From: Stenotrophomonas raiganjensis (SeqCode)
GTDB taxonomy: Bacteria; Pseudomonadota; Gammaproteobacteria; Xanthomonadales; Xanthomonadaceae
Direction: 5' to 3'
NCBI RefSeq assembly: GCF_030658505.1
Contig: NZ_JAUTXR010000165.1
Coordinates: 1-57,176, forward strand
Length of the DNA: 57,176 bases
Position numbers and translations under genes: made by a program. Below are positions 33,997-42,094 of this stretch, piece by piece (within the stretch, counting starts at the first letter, position 1; each line of letters starts with the position of its first letter). Under the pieces are notes generated by a model. That model was not told where the DNA came from, did not search any database, and was given only the letters and a program-made list of their open reading frames with translations.

Positions 33997-34564
33997 TCTT
34001 GTTAGTCAACTCTGTATGACTTTCAATGACTTCAACATTGCGACCTCGCTGTGCATTGGATTTCACGCTATCACATGATGCGTCTAGCACCCTGTAGTGA
34101 AAGATGAACTGCGATCTCCAACCCAAGACTGGAAACGTTGGACTGGGCCTATCGCTGGGAATTCGGACCATGTCGCAATCGACTCGTTTTCCATTCGGCG
34201 CTGCAGCGGGGCTGTCGTAGTCGGGATTACAGGGCTTTAGCTGTTCCTCGTCAGATGCTTTGGGGGCAGCAACTCAACGACACCCGGCACCATCTCACAG
34301 CAGAGCATTCGGGCAATGCAAAGCATGAAACAACGCCGTAAGCGTCACCACTTGGGAGCGTGCAGATCGTCGCCATCTCCAGTCGCCTGCACGATCTCGA
34401 CCGCGCCGCGCTTGCGGCGGTGGGGCAATGGCGGCTCGCCTCCCCTCAGGTGGCCAGGCCATGCCGATCCGGGTCCGCGTGAACCTGGTCTTTGCCCACA
34501 GCTCGCCCCGTTCCAGCCCGTGAGATACCGCCACGCCCCCCCCCCTGCCCCGAGGAGGATAACC
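33997..34564. other. Gene-poor interval with repeated cassette scars
   Basis: No convincing CDS. 34170-34230 (GTCGCAATCG, TTCGGCGCTGCAGCGGGGCT) resembles the sequence following the small gene at 34788-34850 (GTCCCAATCG, TTCGGTGCTGTGGCGGGGCT). 34331-34354 (CAACGCCGTAAGCGTCACCA) resembles 41981-42004. These look like remnants of duplicated cassettes. Confidence 0.5.
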
Positions 34565-34780
34565 ATGGCCAAGATCGACGCCGAGTGGCTGGAGGACTTT
34601 GACGAGGCCCTTCTGGGCCTGTTTGCCGTCGGCCACAGCGATGCAGGCATGGATGAGTACCTGCTCAACTGCTACGCGAATCTGGAACAGCGTGAGGCGG
34701 CGATGGCCTTTGGCAACGACTACGATCTGCCCCGTACGCCGTTCCTGTGGCCGATGACTGGATTGGCGCTGCAGAGCTAA
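34565..34780 (+). CDS. Small acidic protein, duplicated family
   Basis: 71 residues, MAKIDAEWLEDFDEALLGLF, with AGGAGG 5-6 bp before the ATG. Acidic and helical, ending in NDYDLPRTPFLWPMTGLALQ S. A truncated relative sharing REAAxAFGxDYDL and LWPxxGxALQS lies at 41651-41815. No known family. The only plus-strand gene among minus-strand genes here. It might be an immunity or modulator protein, but nothing in the sequence proves that. Confidence 0.6.
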   Translation: MAKIDAEWLEDFDEALLGLFAVGHSDAGMDEYLLNCYANLEQREAAMAFGNDYDLPRTPFLWPMTGLALQS

Positions 34781-34912
34781 GCCGCGTCCCAATCGGCACG
34801 TATCGCGTTTCGGTGCTGTGGCGGGGCTTTCGTAGCTGGGGTTCCGAGACATCAATGGGATCGGCCCAGAACTCTCCTACATCCGCCTTGGGGATGACGC
34901 GGAATAGCTGGG

Positions 34913-35080
34913 TCAGGACCTGCCCAGCTTTGCCTCGGCAAGCTTTGCCGTCAGGTAGTCCGAATCTGCCTCGACGACAGGATTGACGCCCGTCGAACTG
35001 CTGCCCTTTCGTACATCACAGAAAACCTGATACTTGCCCACCACGCCCCACCGCTTGGGTTCGGTTCGGTCATCCAACAT
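34913..35080 (-). CDS. Short ORF or gene remnant (55 residues)
   Basis: Minus-strand translation from 35080: MLDDRTEPKRWGVVGKYQVF, then CDVRKGSSSTGVNPVVEADS, then DYLTAKLAEAKLGRS. It reads like the C-terminus of a real protein. It starts 26 bp after the stop of the 82-residue gene and may be the tail of a deleted toxin or effector. No strong Shine-Dalgarno. Confidence 0.4.
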   Translation of the reverse strand: MLDDRTEPKRWGVVGKYQVFCDVRKGSSSTGVNPVVEADSDYLTAKLAEAKLGRS

Positions 35081-35106
35081 TCGTTGCGGGCCGCCGTAAT
35101 GGCAGC

Positions 35107-35355
35107 CTACCTCTTATATTTGTCCACAAAGTCCTGCATCTGCTCACGCCTCTCGGGCGTCAGATCCTTGCTCTCATTCAGTTGCTTCTCTACCGCTTTG
35201 GCCATAACGCCAGGCCCTTCGGTCACCACATACCGCCCGGCATTCCACAACAGATCGCCCGCAAACGATGCACAGGCTTTCGTGGTCTCGCCTGCGCCAG
35301 ATGCGTCGCTGATCTTGCGCCACGCCTTTCCCAGCTCTTTGTAGCCCCAGTCCAT
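35107..35355 (-). CDS. Small hypothetical protein (82 residues)
   Basis: Begins MDWGYKELGKAWRKISDASG with AGGGGG just upstream. Amphipathic helical protein with a basic, charged C-terminus (RREQMQDFVDKYKR). No family recognised. It sits on the same strand as its neighbours but is separated from the 35424 gene by 68 bp. Confidence 0.5.
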   Translation of the reverse strand: MDWGYKELGKAWRKISDASGAGETTKACASFAGDLLWNAGRYVVTEGPGVMAKAVEKQLNESKDLTPERREQMQDFVDKYKR

Positions 35356-35423
35356 GATGCCCCCTGAAGTGTTCAAGTATCACGCTACACCTGGATAACC
35401 GGCGCCCGAAGCTGCTTGGTGGC

Positions 35424-36428
35424 TTACGCCATGGGTAGCACGACGTCATTGGGTGTAAGGCGGAAGCGCAGCAGCTCTATTCCAAGCTCTTCCAGCGCGT
35501 CCTCAATACCAGCCGGCAATACTCCCTCTTCCGGCAGGACGAGTACACGGCGACCGGCTCGCACGCCGTGCACCATCAACTGCCCGATTCCAGCATAGAG
35601 GCTCGACCGATCGGTCGATGTTTTTACCTCAAAGACGTCCTCAAGCTGATCGCCCTTGGCGACACCCAGGTCGATCAGCACGTTCTTCACCAGCCGTCGC
35701 CCTCGCTTGAGGCCCGCTTCCTGAAGCCACGCGCTCAGTGCATCGACCACCTCGCCGTGCCGCGATATGTAATCCAGCACGCGGCCGCGATGGCCGGAAC
35801 GGGGGCCCATGGGCTCGGCGTAGTACTCCCGCAATTGCGCCAATCGGCGCTGGAATTCGGGTGAGTCCACTTCGCCCTCGCGTACAGCATCCTTGAACGC
35901 AGCAACTATGCTTACGTAGCGCAGCAACGTGCGCGCAGCACCTATACCCTCCACCGGCCCCATCAGCACGCCCTCACGATAGGCGCCCTCCGAGTCCATC
36001 ACTTGGCGCAGGGGTTCGTTGCTCCAGGCAAGAAATGCTTCTTTGCCCACACCTGCCCGGCCACCACCGATCCGCGCAGAGTGAAAAAGGTAGATCCGGC
36101 CGGTGTCCGAATCGCGGGCGAAGAATCCGCCTACTCGATCATTGCGGCCTTCTTTCACCACATTGACCTCGACGGTGATGCTGACACCATCATTGTCAGA
36201 ATAGAGACCAAACCAGTTCAACCGGCGCGGGGTCGTGGTGGAGCCCGCCTTCAGCGCACCGGGCCAATACCAGTACTTGCCGAATGTCTTGATCGTTTCG
36301 CGCGGGCGTCGACCACCGGGATAACCGATATCACGAACCACGTTGCCGTCGCTTTGTTGTTCCAGCGTCAGCTCAAGCAGTTCCTGGGCGCGCGCGATCT
36401 CTGCACGCCTTTCAAGCATGATGAACAT
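35424..36428 (-). CDS. PD-(D/E)XK-like protein of unknown role
   Basis: 334 residues. The middle has GRIYLFHSARIGGGRAGVGK followed by EAFLAW, a conserved-looking block. The C-terminus has LVKNVLIDLGVAKGDQLEDV followed by FEVKTSTDRSSLYAGIGQLM: Asp in IDLG and E-x-K in FEVKT with a following Gln/helix fit a restriction-endonuclease-fold active site. Possibly a DNA-cutting defence protein or stand-alone nuclease. The start is ambiguous between 36434, 36428 and 36419; 36428 has AGGGG at best spacing. No methyltransferase or helicase is adjacent. Confidence 0.6.
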   Translation of the reverse strand: MFIMLERRAEIARAQELLELTLEQQSDGNVVRDIGYPGGRRPRETIKTFGKYWYWPGALKAGSTTTPRRLNWFGLYSDNDGVSITVEVNVVKEGRNDRVGGFFARDSDTGRIYLFHSARIGGGRAGVGKEAFLAWSNEPLRQVMDSEGAYREGVLMGPVEGIGAARTLLRYVSIVAAFKDAVREGEVDSPEFQRRLAQLREYYAEPMGPRSGHRGRVLDYISRHGEVVDALSAWLQEAGLKRGRRLVKNVLIDLGVAKGDQLEDVFEVKTSTDRSSLYAGIGQLMVHGVRAGRRVLVLPEEGVLPAGIEDALEELGIELLRFRLTPNDVVLPMA

Positions 36429-36529
36429 CAACATCCCCTGTCATTTAGCGGTTTCCTTCAGGCCATCTGTCAGCGCCAGCGTCCTGAGAAGATCATAGCA
36501 GTGGCGCCCTCACGGCAACTCGGGTGAAC

Positions 36530-36845
36530 TGACCCCGCAAGGGGAACATTGAATCTCCCAGCGCCGCCCATTCTCAATCTAAAGATTAGTGAGGTCGTGC
36601 CGATAGGTCATGCCTCCAAACTGCCCCCCAATAGCAGAGCCATCAGCCGGTATAGATTTGCCCTCATTTGGCACCAGGGAATTCGCTTGGACCCCGTGTT
36701 CTCGGGCGAATTCCGCAGGGGCTTTCCATGCCAGTGCACTGTGGGGGCGCTCCTCTTCATCGCCTGAATCCTCGTGATCCGCGGGGGCCCATGCGAGACG
36801 AAGTCTCCAATTTACGCTGGCCCAGTTTTTCGGGGGTGGGTCACG
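36530..36845 (-). mobile_element. Internally deleted IS3-like element
   Basis: Bounded roughly by TGAACTGACCCC near 36527-36540 and TGACCCACCCCCGAAAAACT near 36843. The two ends share a partial TGA..TGACCC/TGACCCAC similarity. Only the transposase tail survives inside. Exact borders and target-site duplication could not be fixed. Confidence 0.45.
36579..36761 (-). pseudogene. IS3-family transposase C-terminal remnant
   Basis: The minus strand encodes EEERPHSALAWKAPAEFARE, the C-terminal signature of IS3-family OrfB integrases (RPHSAL..xxPxEFA), ending with TAA at 36579. Upstream catalytic DDE regions are absent. A putative terminal sequence (GACCCACCCCCGAAAAACTG, minus strand, near 36843-36821) lies only about 60 bp from the remnant, showing an internal deletion. 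Confidence 0.75.
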
Positions 36846-36846
36846 A

Positions 36847-37161
36847 TCAGGAACTGCGCTGATCAGACCCAGGCGAAGGCTGTGCCTGCAAAAAGCGACA
36901 TGCCTGTACGTTGATCTCAACGAAGGCATCCCAAGACATTGCTGCCGCATAGTGCCTCTGGAATTGAAGATCGACCCGACAAATGTCGGGTCGATCTTCG
37001 TATATGCCACAGCGCCGATTCTCTTCGCAGTAGTGGCGGCAGACCCCATCGCCTCTGTCCAGGAAACGCGTCTGCTCAGCCACCTGGACCTGCTGACAAC
37101 AGAGCCCACAGCCGGTGCACGGAAATGGCGTGTTCACGCCTTGGCCAGCCCAGACAACCAC
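36847..37161 (-). CDS. YkgJ-family cysteine-cluster protein
   Basis: 104 residues. PCTGCGLCCQQV, GVCRHYCEENRRCGIYEDRP and ICRVDL give the C-x2-C-x2-CC plus distal Cys pattern of YkgJ/UPF0153 zinc- or iron-sulfur-binding proteins. It starts inside the 3' end of the HNH gene (28-bp overlap), so it is probably translated from the same mRNA. The C-terminal dozen residues abut the IS remnant and may be altered. A perfect 34-nt hairpin lies inside the coding sequence. Confidence 0.8.
   Translation of the reverse strand: MVVWAGQGVNTPFPCTGCGLCCQQVQVAEQTRFLDRGDGVCRHYCEENRRCGIYEDRPDICRVDLQFQRHYAAAMSWDAFVEINVQACRFLQAQPSPGSDQRSS
36966..36999. repeat. Perfect 15-bp hairpin inside ykgJ-like gene
   Basis: GAAGATCGACCCGAC (36966-36980) and GTCGGGTCGATCTTC (36985-36999) are exact reverse complements with a 4-nt loop. 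The palindrome is in frame and encodes EDRPDICRVDL, including the conserved RPxxCR motif. Confidence 0.8.
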
Positions 37162-38789
37162 GCGCGCGTACCGGATGCATTGCCAACCTCATATGGCAAT
37201 TCAATGCCACGTCGCTCGATCTCAATCGCCAACACCAACGAGCGTTCGAACTCAGCGCTGCAGGCCGTCAGGTCCTGTGCAAATTCAACCATCGCGCACG
37301 GATCAACGTTCAGTTCAATCGCTGCCAGTTCCATCAGGTAGCTATCAAGTCGGCGGTTGATCTCGATGAAGTCCGCCAGAGTCTGAACATGTGCGCTGCG
37401 CGCCATGAAGTCCCATATCTTTGCGGCCAGAGGACTGTGCAGAAGTGACCAGGTCAAGCCCAAGGTCACCACGCCACTCACCAGCGCCGCCAGGAACGAA
37501 ACCAGCGGACCGCCGATGATTGGGGTCGCAGAAAGCGCTGCCAACTGACTCAGAACCAGTGAAGCCGCGATCGCCCCTGCACCCACAGTAAGTGCTTCCA
37601 GTGCTGCCCGCTTCTGATCGATGTCATTCAACCTGCCCGGGTTGAGGCACATGATCTTGATCGACTTCACCAGCGAGCCCCACATCTCGCGGATGATCTT
37701 GGCGGTGTTCTTGGCCGACCTTGCGAAGATATTGAACACCGTCGTGGTGATGCTGGCCGCAACGCCGCCGAGGAAGGAATCTCCAAATTCAGCAAGCAAG
37801 TCGCGGAATCGGCGCTGCACCCTTCGCCAGATGCCACTGAGCAACGCACTTACCCTATGAAGAAAACGCTCGAACGTGAAGCGCCGCTTCAGCCCCTTCA
37901 AGGCTGACGGGAGTTTGGCCCGCAACTCAAACCAAACCTCGCTCGCAATCAACCCCAACACCTGGCGCAGCCCCATTCTCAGCCCGACGTTCGCGGACGC
38001 GTACGCTGTATTCTTGAGGAACTTGCTACCGGTGTAGTAGGCAACGTTGACCTCCCGCTCATAGGCATCACGCGCCTCGGCATCACGCTGACGCATTCCG
38101 TCCTGGTCAATGTCCTTCAGCGTGTCATTGCGCTTTTCAACCTTGGCAATGCCGGCTTCCAGGGTTCTTGCATGATGCTGCTGTTCCGGGGTGTCACGCG
38201 GCATTGCATCCAGCTCCCGCTTCCACGCCGCGATCTTCCGCTCATTCTCCTTGATGGTCCTGGAGACGTCGGCCAGATACGCGTCGACCGGCTTGGCGCC
38301 CTTGGAAGAATTGATGGTTTGGTGCGTTGACTGCAGATTGCTGGACCGGTTGGCAAGCTCCACCCCATCCAACTCCGCCAGCACGCGCCCCGGATCGTCA
38401 TGCACCTCCTTGGCCGCGATGACATGATCCAAGGCACGCTTGTCCTGCGCCCCCATGGTCTTCCCACGATAAGGATCCGTGAGCGTGCCGGCCTGATGGC
38501 TCGTCTTGTCCGCCCTGCCCTGGTTCTTGTAGTTGTCGTGGGTGTGATAGGCCGTGCTGTCGTACTCCCCACGGTTCTCATACCGCTGCCTTTCGGCACT
38601 GGCTGCACCACCGTCACCATCCCCCACATAGTGCCCCTGGCGAGCATTGTGGATGGTGTCCACATCTCCACCCTGTTTATCCTGAAGCAACAGGAAGTCG
38701 AGGCCAAAGCTGGTCGCCAGGCTGTTCACGACGGTCCTCTCCAACTGGGGCATCCAGTCGAAATCGTGATCTGCATACGATGAGGTCAT
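37134..38789 (-). CDS. HNH-like nuclease with membrane-type C-terminus
   Basis: 551 residues. After a variable N-terminus with D/G/H-rich stretches there is LDHVIAAKEVHDD (His122), ANRSSNLQSTHQTINSSKGA (N151-L152, H156, N160, K163). The spacing DH...NL...H..N..KG mirrors the DH...NL..C..CN..KG of HNH endonucleases, with His in place of the usual zinc Cys. Residues about 175-250 form a charged coiled coil; 380-460 include hydrophobic segments (VGAGAIAASLVLSQLAALSA, GPLVSFLAALVSGVVTLGLT). It lies between a Gly-rich membrane protein gene and ykgJ, downstream of a WYL regulator. I infer a defence or conflict nuclease; no named family fits. The ATG at 38789 was preferred to 38834. Confidence 0.6.
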   Translation of the reverse strand: MTSSYADHDFDWMPQLERTVVNSLATSFGLDFLLLQDKQGGDVDTIHNARQGHYVGDGDGGAASAERQRYENRGEYDSTAYHTHDNYKNQGRADKTSHQAGTLTDPYRGKTMGAQDKRALDHVIAAKEVHDDPGRVLAELDGVELANRSSNLQSTHQTINSSKGAKPVDAYLADVSRTIKENERKIAAWKRELDAMPRDTPEQQHHARTLEAGIAKVEKRNDTLKDIDQDGMRQRDAEARDAYEREVNVAYYTGSKFLKNTAYASANVGLRMGLRQVLGLIASEVWFELRAKLPSALKGLKRRFTFERFLHRVSALLSGIWRRVQRRFRDLLAEFGDSFLGGVAASITTTVFNIFARSAKNTAKIIREMWGSLVKSIKIMCLNPGRLNDIDQKRAALEALTVGAGAIAASLVLSQLAALSATPIIGGPLVSFLAALVSGVVTLGLTWSLLHSPLAAKIWDFMARSAHVQTLADFIEINRRLDSYLMELAAIELNVDPCAMVEFAQDLTACSAEFERSLVLAIEIERRGIELPYEVGNASGTRAWLSGLAKA

Positions 38790-38852
38790 GGGATAGTCCA
38801 AATGAGGTGATCTGGTGGACGTGGCGGATGGCAAGCACCCGCCACCGGGTGC

Positions 38853-39953
38853 TTACTGGGGGTTGAACCGCATTGCGCTGTTGCGGCCTTCAGCCAAGGC
38901 CGCGTTGATGCCGTCCTTGTTGAGGATCATCGATCCATCCGCGTCAGTCTCCATCTGCGGCACGCCGTCGGTGCTTACCACCACATCACCGTCCTTCATC
39001 TTGACCTTGAACAGCGGGGTGGAAATGATGTCGGTAAGGATCGCCGCCAACGCATAGCCGTTGCCGATGGCCAGCATGATCTCGTCCTCGAATTTCGACA
39101 GCTCTTCGTCAACGTTCCGCCCCAGGCGCTTCAGACCACTTACGAGGCTGTCCATGCCCTCCAGCGTATCGAGGTAGCGCTCGAAACTGACGCGGATTTC
39201 CTCCAATGCCGCCTTCACCTTACGTGCTGACAACTCAGTGCCCGCAAGCGAGACGCCTGCTTTCTCCATCTTGGAAATAGCGTTGTCAACCTCAATGCTG
39301 GACTGCTTGGCATTCTTCAGCGCCTTGTCGCCATGGCTGTCATAGGCCCAACCCGCGATGGCAAAGATGGGAGCAGCTACCGCAGCGCCGAGGATGGCCG
39401 TGCCGCCCGCGATACCCATCCCACCAGCAGCCAGTGATCCTCCACCAATCGCCGCCAGCGTCGCATTCGTCGCCGCAACACCCGCCAGACTGGAGATGGC
39501 AGTGCCCGTTGAAGCCGCAGCAAACGTCATCACGCCGCCATACACGGCGAAGCCAGCGGCGACACCACCAGCGCCCGCGCCGGCAATACTCCCCAGCACA
39601 CCCACCGCGGAATACGCATAGGCCTCGACCTTCTGCAGCGTGTGGCGTGGCAGCTTGACCTCGAGCTTCAGATCGCGGCTCTGGTTGAGCTGCTGCAGTA
39701 ATGCCGACGACAGCAATGAGAAGCGCTCGAAGTCCTTTCCGATGCTCAGTTCCAACTGCCCGAGCGCGTCGAGCGACTCGAGTGCCTTGGCCTCCTGGCG
39801 ATCGAACTGCTCACGGCGAACCTGGTAGCGCGAGCGCGCAGCGTCGGCAATGTCGTCCGACTCACTGTGCTTCTTGTAGCCGTCGTAGGCCTTCTTGGCG
39901 CCAACCGAGAGGGCTGCCGCAGCGCCGAGTCCGATGATAATGGGTATGGGCAT
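38853..39953 (-). CDS. Gly/Ala-rich hydrophobic protein with coiled coils
   Basis: 366 residues. An N-terminal hydrophobic stretch (MPIPIIIGLGAAAALSVGA), then a coiled coil (about 40-105), then a 90-residue Gly/Ala-rich hydrophobic region (113-202: GSIAGAGAGGVAAGFAVYGG, GGSLAAGGMGIAGGTAILGA). A second helical coiled coil (215-300) and a small C-terminal domain follow. The hydrophobic core resembles pore-forming or membrane-inserting hairpins more than a transporter. 63 bp upstream of the HNH gene and 55 bp downstream of the WYL regulator, same strand. Function unknown; a membrane-damaging effector or anchor is a hypothesis. Confidence 0.6.
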   Translation of the reverse strand: MPIPIIIGLGAAAALSVGAKKAYDGYKKHSESDDIADAARSRYQVRREQFDRQEAKALESLDALGQLELSIGKDFERFSLLSSALLQQLNQSRDLKLEVKLPRHTLQKVEAYAYSAVGVLGSIAGAGAGGVAAGFAVYGGVMTFAAASTGTAISSLAGVAATNATLAAIGGGSLAAGGMGIAGGTAILGAAVAAPIFAIAGWAYDSHGDKALKNAKQSSIEVDNAISKMEKAGVSLAGTELSARKVKAALEEIRVSFERYLDTLEGMDSLVSGLKRLGRNVDEELSKFEDEIMLAIGNGYALAAILTDIISTPLFKVKMKDGDVVVSTDGVPQMETDADGSMILNKDGINAALAEGRNSAMRFNPQ

Positions 39954-40008
39954 GTCCGTATTTCCTGGCAGTGGTGGTGTTGGGTATGAGCAGCGTTGGG
40001 GGTGTGAA

Positions 40009-41055
40009 TCAGACGTCGGTCAACAAGTAGGCCGCTGCAGCGCTTTGCACTCGGGCAGCGATGCGCTGGCGGAGGGAATCTGGCTCGATTACCCGGATAC
40101 GCTCGGCCTGGGCCAGAATCCAAGTGATCATCTCTTGGTCGTCAGTCACCTGGACCCGCAGCCGATGCCAGTCACTTCCTTCGATGGCCTGCAGTTGCTG
40201 CCCGGTGGCAAGCGGCGTTTCGGCCAGGGCCCAGGCCAGATGCGGATGCACTTCAGCATGCAGCTCTGTAGTCCCGATGCTGTTGCGAGGGCTGAAGGCA
40301 GCCGACTGGAGATAGCTCGGCATATCGAAGCCACGATCATCGGCCTCCTCCTCCTTCACGGAGATGTCCAGGATGCGATGCAAGGCGTAGTGCCGAAAAT
40401 CATCAAAGTCGCCAACGCGAGCAATCAGATAGGTCGTCGCGCCCCGTGACGCCAGCCCCGCGGGATGAAGCATCAGCTCGACCGGGGTCTCTTTTGCTCG
40501 GCTGAGATAGCGAACCTGAAGCACGCGACCGGCGAGCAGACCGGTGGCAACGCGGTCCCAGATCTCCGGCACAACCGAAGCCGGTTGCAGAGGCTTCACG
40601 GGCGGCACTACCCGAACACGCCGAGACCACTGCGAAAGACCGTTGTGGTCCATGGCCTGCAGCAGAGCACGGGACTCGTTGAAGTGCGGATCCAGCAGAT
40701 CGAGAACGGAAGGCGGGAGAATATGGCGGAGGTGTTCTTCGGCCATGGTCATTGCCAATGCGGCCGCCGGACTGACGGAAGGAACCGTCGTCTGGGCGCT
40801 TGCAGCAAATGACCATCGATAAGGACGCAAGCGACGCACGGCTTCATCACTGTCTTCCGAGCTGCATACCAGCTGGAAGAGCGTGCTCAGCTTGCCCGAG
40901 AGATCGCGCTGCAATGAGCGCAGGTTGATATCAAAGCCCTCCGCCCACAGCGCATCACGCAGCTCAACAGTAGAGATGCTGCGCGGATAGCGCGGGATCA
41001 GTCGCAGCAGGACAAGATTCCTGGCGAGTGGGTCCTTGTTTGAGCGTTGACTCAT
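40009..41055 (-). CDS. WYL-domain transcriptional regulator
   Basis: 348 residues. The N-terminal winged HTH (LLRLIPRYPRSISTVELRDA, GFDINLRSLQRDLSGKLSTL) is followed by a WYL domain: RVLQVRYLSRAKETPVELML, HPAGLASRGATTYLIARVGD, DFRHYALHRILDISV. A C-terminal WCX-like domain (AEVHPHLAWALAETPLATGQ, VTDDQEMITWILAQAERIRV) completes the fold. The architecture equals BrxR/CapW-type repressors of anti-phage operons. AAGGA lies before the ATG at 41055. It is the first gene of the same-strand set WYL, Gly-rich protein, HNH protein, ykgJ. A palindrome 70 bp upstream is the likely operator. Confidence 0.88.
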   Translation of the reverse strand: MSQRSNKDPLARNLVLLRLIPRYPRSISTVELRDALWAEGFDINLRSLQRDLSGKLSTLFQLVCSSEDSDEAVRRLRPYRWSFAASAQTTVPSVSPAAALAMTMAEEHLRHILPPSVLDLLDPHFNESRALLQAMDHNGLSQWSRRVRVVPPVKPLQPASVVPEIWDRVATGLLAGRVLQVRYLSRAKETPVELMLHPAGLASRGATTYLIARVGDFDDFRHYALHRILDISVKEEEADDRGFDMPSYLQSAAFSPRNSIGTTELHAEVHPHLAWALAETPLATGQQLQAIEGSDWHRLRVQVTDDQEMITWILAQAERIRVIEPDSLRQRIAARVQSAAAAYLLTDV

Positions 41056-41124
41056 GGTTCCTTGCTGGGCCCGACCTGAGTCGTCGCCCCCCCTCAAAGT
41101 GTGGGAACAGACTGCGGGGAGCAC

Positions 41125-41141
41125 GCGACAATCCGTGTCGC
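41125..41141. promoter_or_regulatory. Candidate WYL-regulator operator
   Basis: GCGACA-atccg-TGTCGC is a perfect 6-5-6 inverted repeat 70 bp upstream of the WYL gene start, a suitable position for autoregulation. Confidence 0.45.
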
Positions 41142-41650
41142 CTCATACCAATCCGTACGACCACGTTCCAAATGATCGGCGGTTGGGGCGTGGCGCGTGC
41201 CTGGGTACGGGCGTCGTTGCCCGTTACCGCGCAGTCGTGGGCAAGGCCTTCGACTTGGTGCCCCCAGGTCGAGGCGGGTCAAAAACCATGGAAAGACTGG
41301 CGGCATAAGGCGCGCCTGGGCGGTGCGACAGTTTCCCTGCCGCCACGAGAGAACTCCCTTTCATCTTCAGCCCCCCTGTGGGCCCATCCATTTTTGCAGA
41401 GTCTACGACATTGGAACGACGGGATGATCCTGATTTCCATAGGAAAGTTTGCAACGCATGGAGGCCAGAAATGGGCCTAAAGATCCTCTTTTCGACGCCG
41501 CTAATTTCCCAATGGCAAATGTGCCGGCACTCTGATTCCGAGATCTGGGTATTTACGACAGCTTGCTACGTACGGGCGCCATCGACGGCTGATTGACGAT
41601 TTTCACAGCGGCCATCAGCTCGGGGGGATTTCGCTGGTGCGGCACACGTA
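41142..41650. other. Gene-poor interval
   Basis: About 500 bp with several short frames but no protein-like translation, recognisable repeat or RNA gene. It probably contains decayed sequence at the border of the WYL module. Confidence 0.4.
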
Positions 41651-41815
41651 GTGGTTGTTGCTGCCGACCATCCCAATGCCGGCTTGGGCAAGTGGGTGCA
41701 GGGCTGCTACGCAGACCTCCCGCCGCGCGAGGCAGCGGCGGCGTTCGGCAGCGACTACGACCTGGAGCGCGACGATGCACTGTGGCCACGGCCGGGCATG
41801 GCGCTGCAAAGTTAA
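41651..41815 (+). pseudogene. 5'-truncated copy of the small acidic gene
   Basis: Read from 41651 the frame gives VVVAADHPNAGLGKWVQGCY, ADLPPREAAAAFGSDYDLER, DDALWPRPGMALQS. It aligns with residues 20-71 of the protein at 34565 (REAAxAFGxDYDL, LWPxxGxALQS). No ATG or Shine-Dalgarno precedes it and the first 20 codons are missing, so it is likely a remnant. Confidence 0.65.
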
Positions 41816-42094
41816 GCTGTGTCGCAATCGGCACACTGCACGTTTCAGCCCAGCGGGCTACGTGTCGCTTTCGGGACCTCGCGCCTCTCTAAACCGTACT
41901 TTTTGATGCGCATTCGGGCGGTAACTTAACACCGGCCGAAACCACCGCAGCGCAAGGGTTCCGCCACACGCGCGCCATGCAACAATGCCGTAAGCGTCAG
42001 CATTTGTGTCTACTGCGACTTACGGTTTCTTGGCATCCCGCAGCCATGCGAGTACACCTTGGCATGCCACCTCACACAGGGTGGCGCGGGCGTC

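Noticed and set aside
36939..37448. Plus-strand frame across ykgJ and the end of the HNH gene
   Set aside because: Antisense to two genes with recognisable motifs; no protein-like features.
41028..41480. Plus-strand frame of 150 codons in the interval before the small-gene remnant
   Set aside because: Overlaps the WYL start region, lacks a Shine-Dalgarno and has a Trp/Arg/Ser-rich translation typical of non-coding high-GC DNA.
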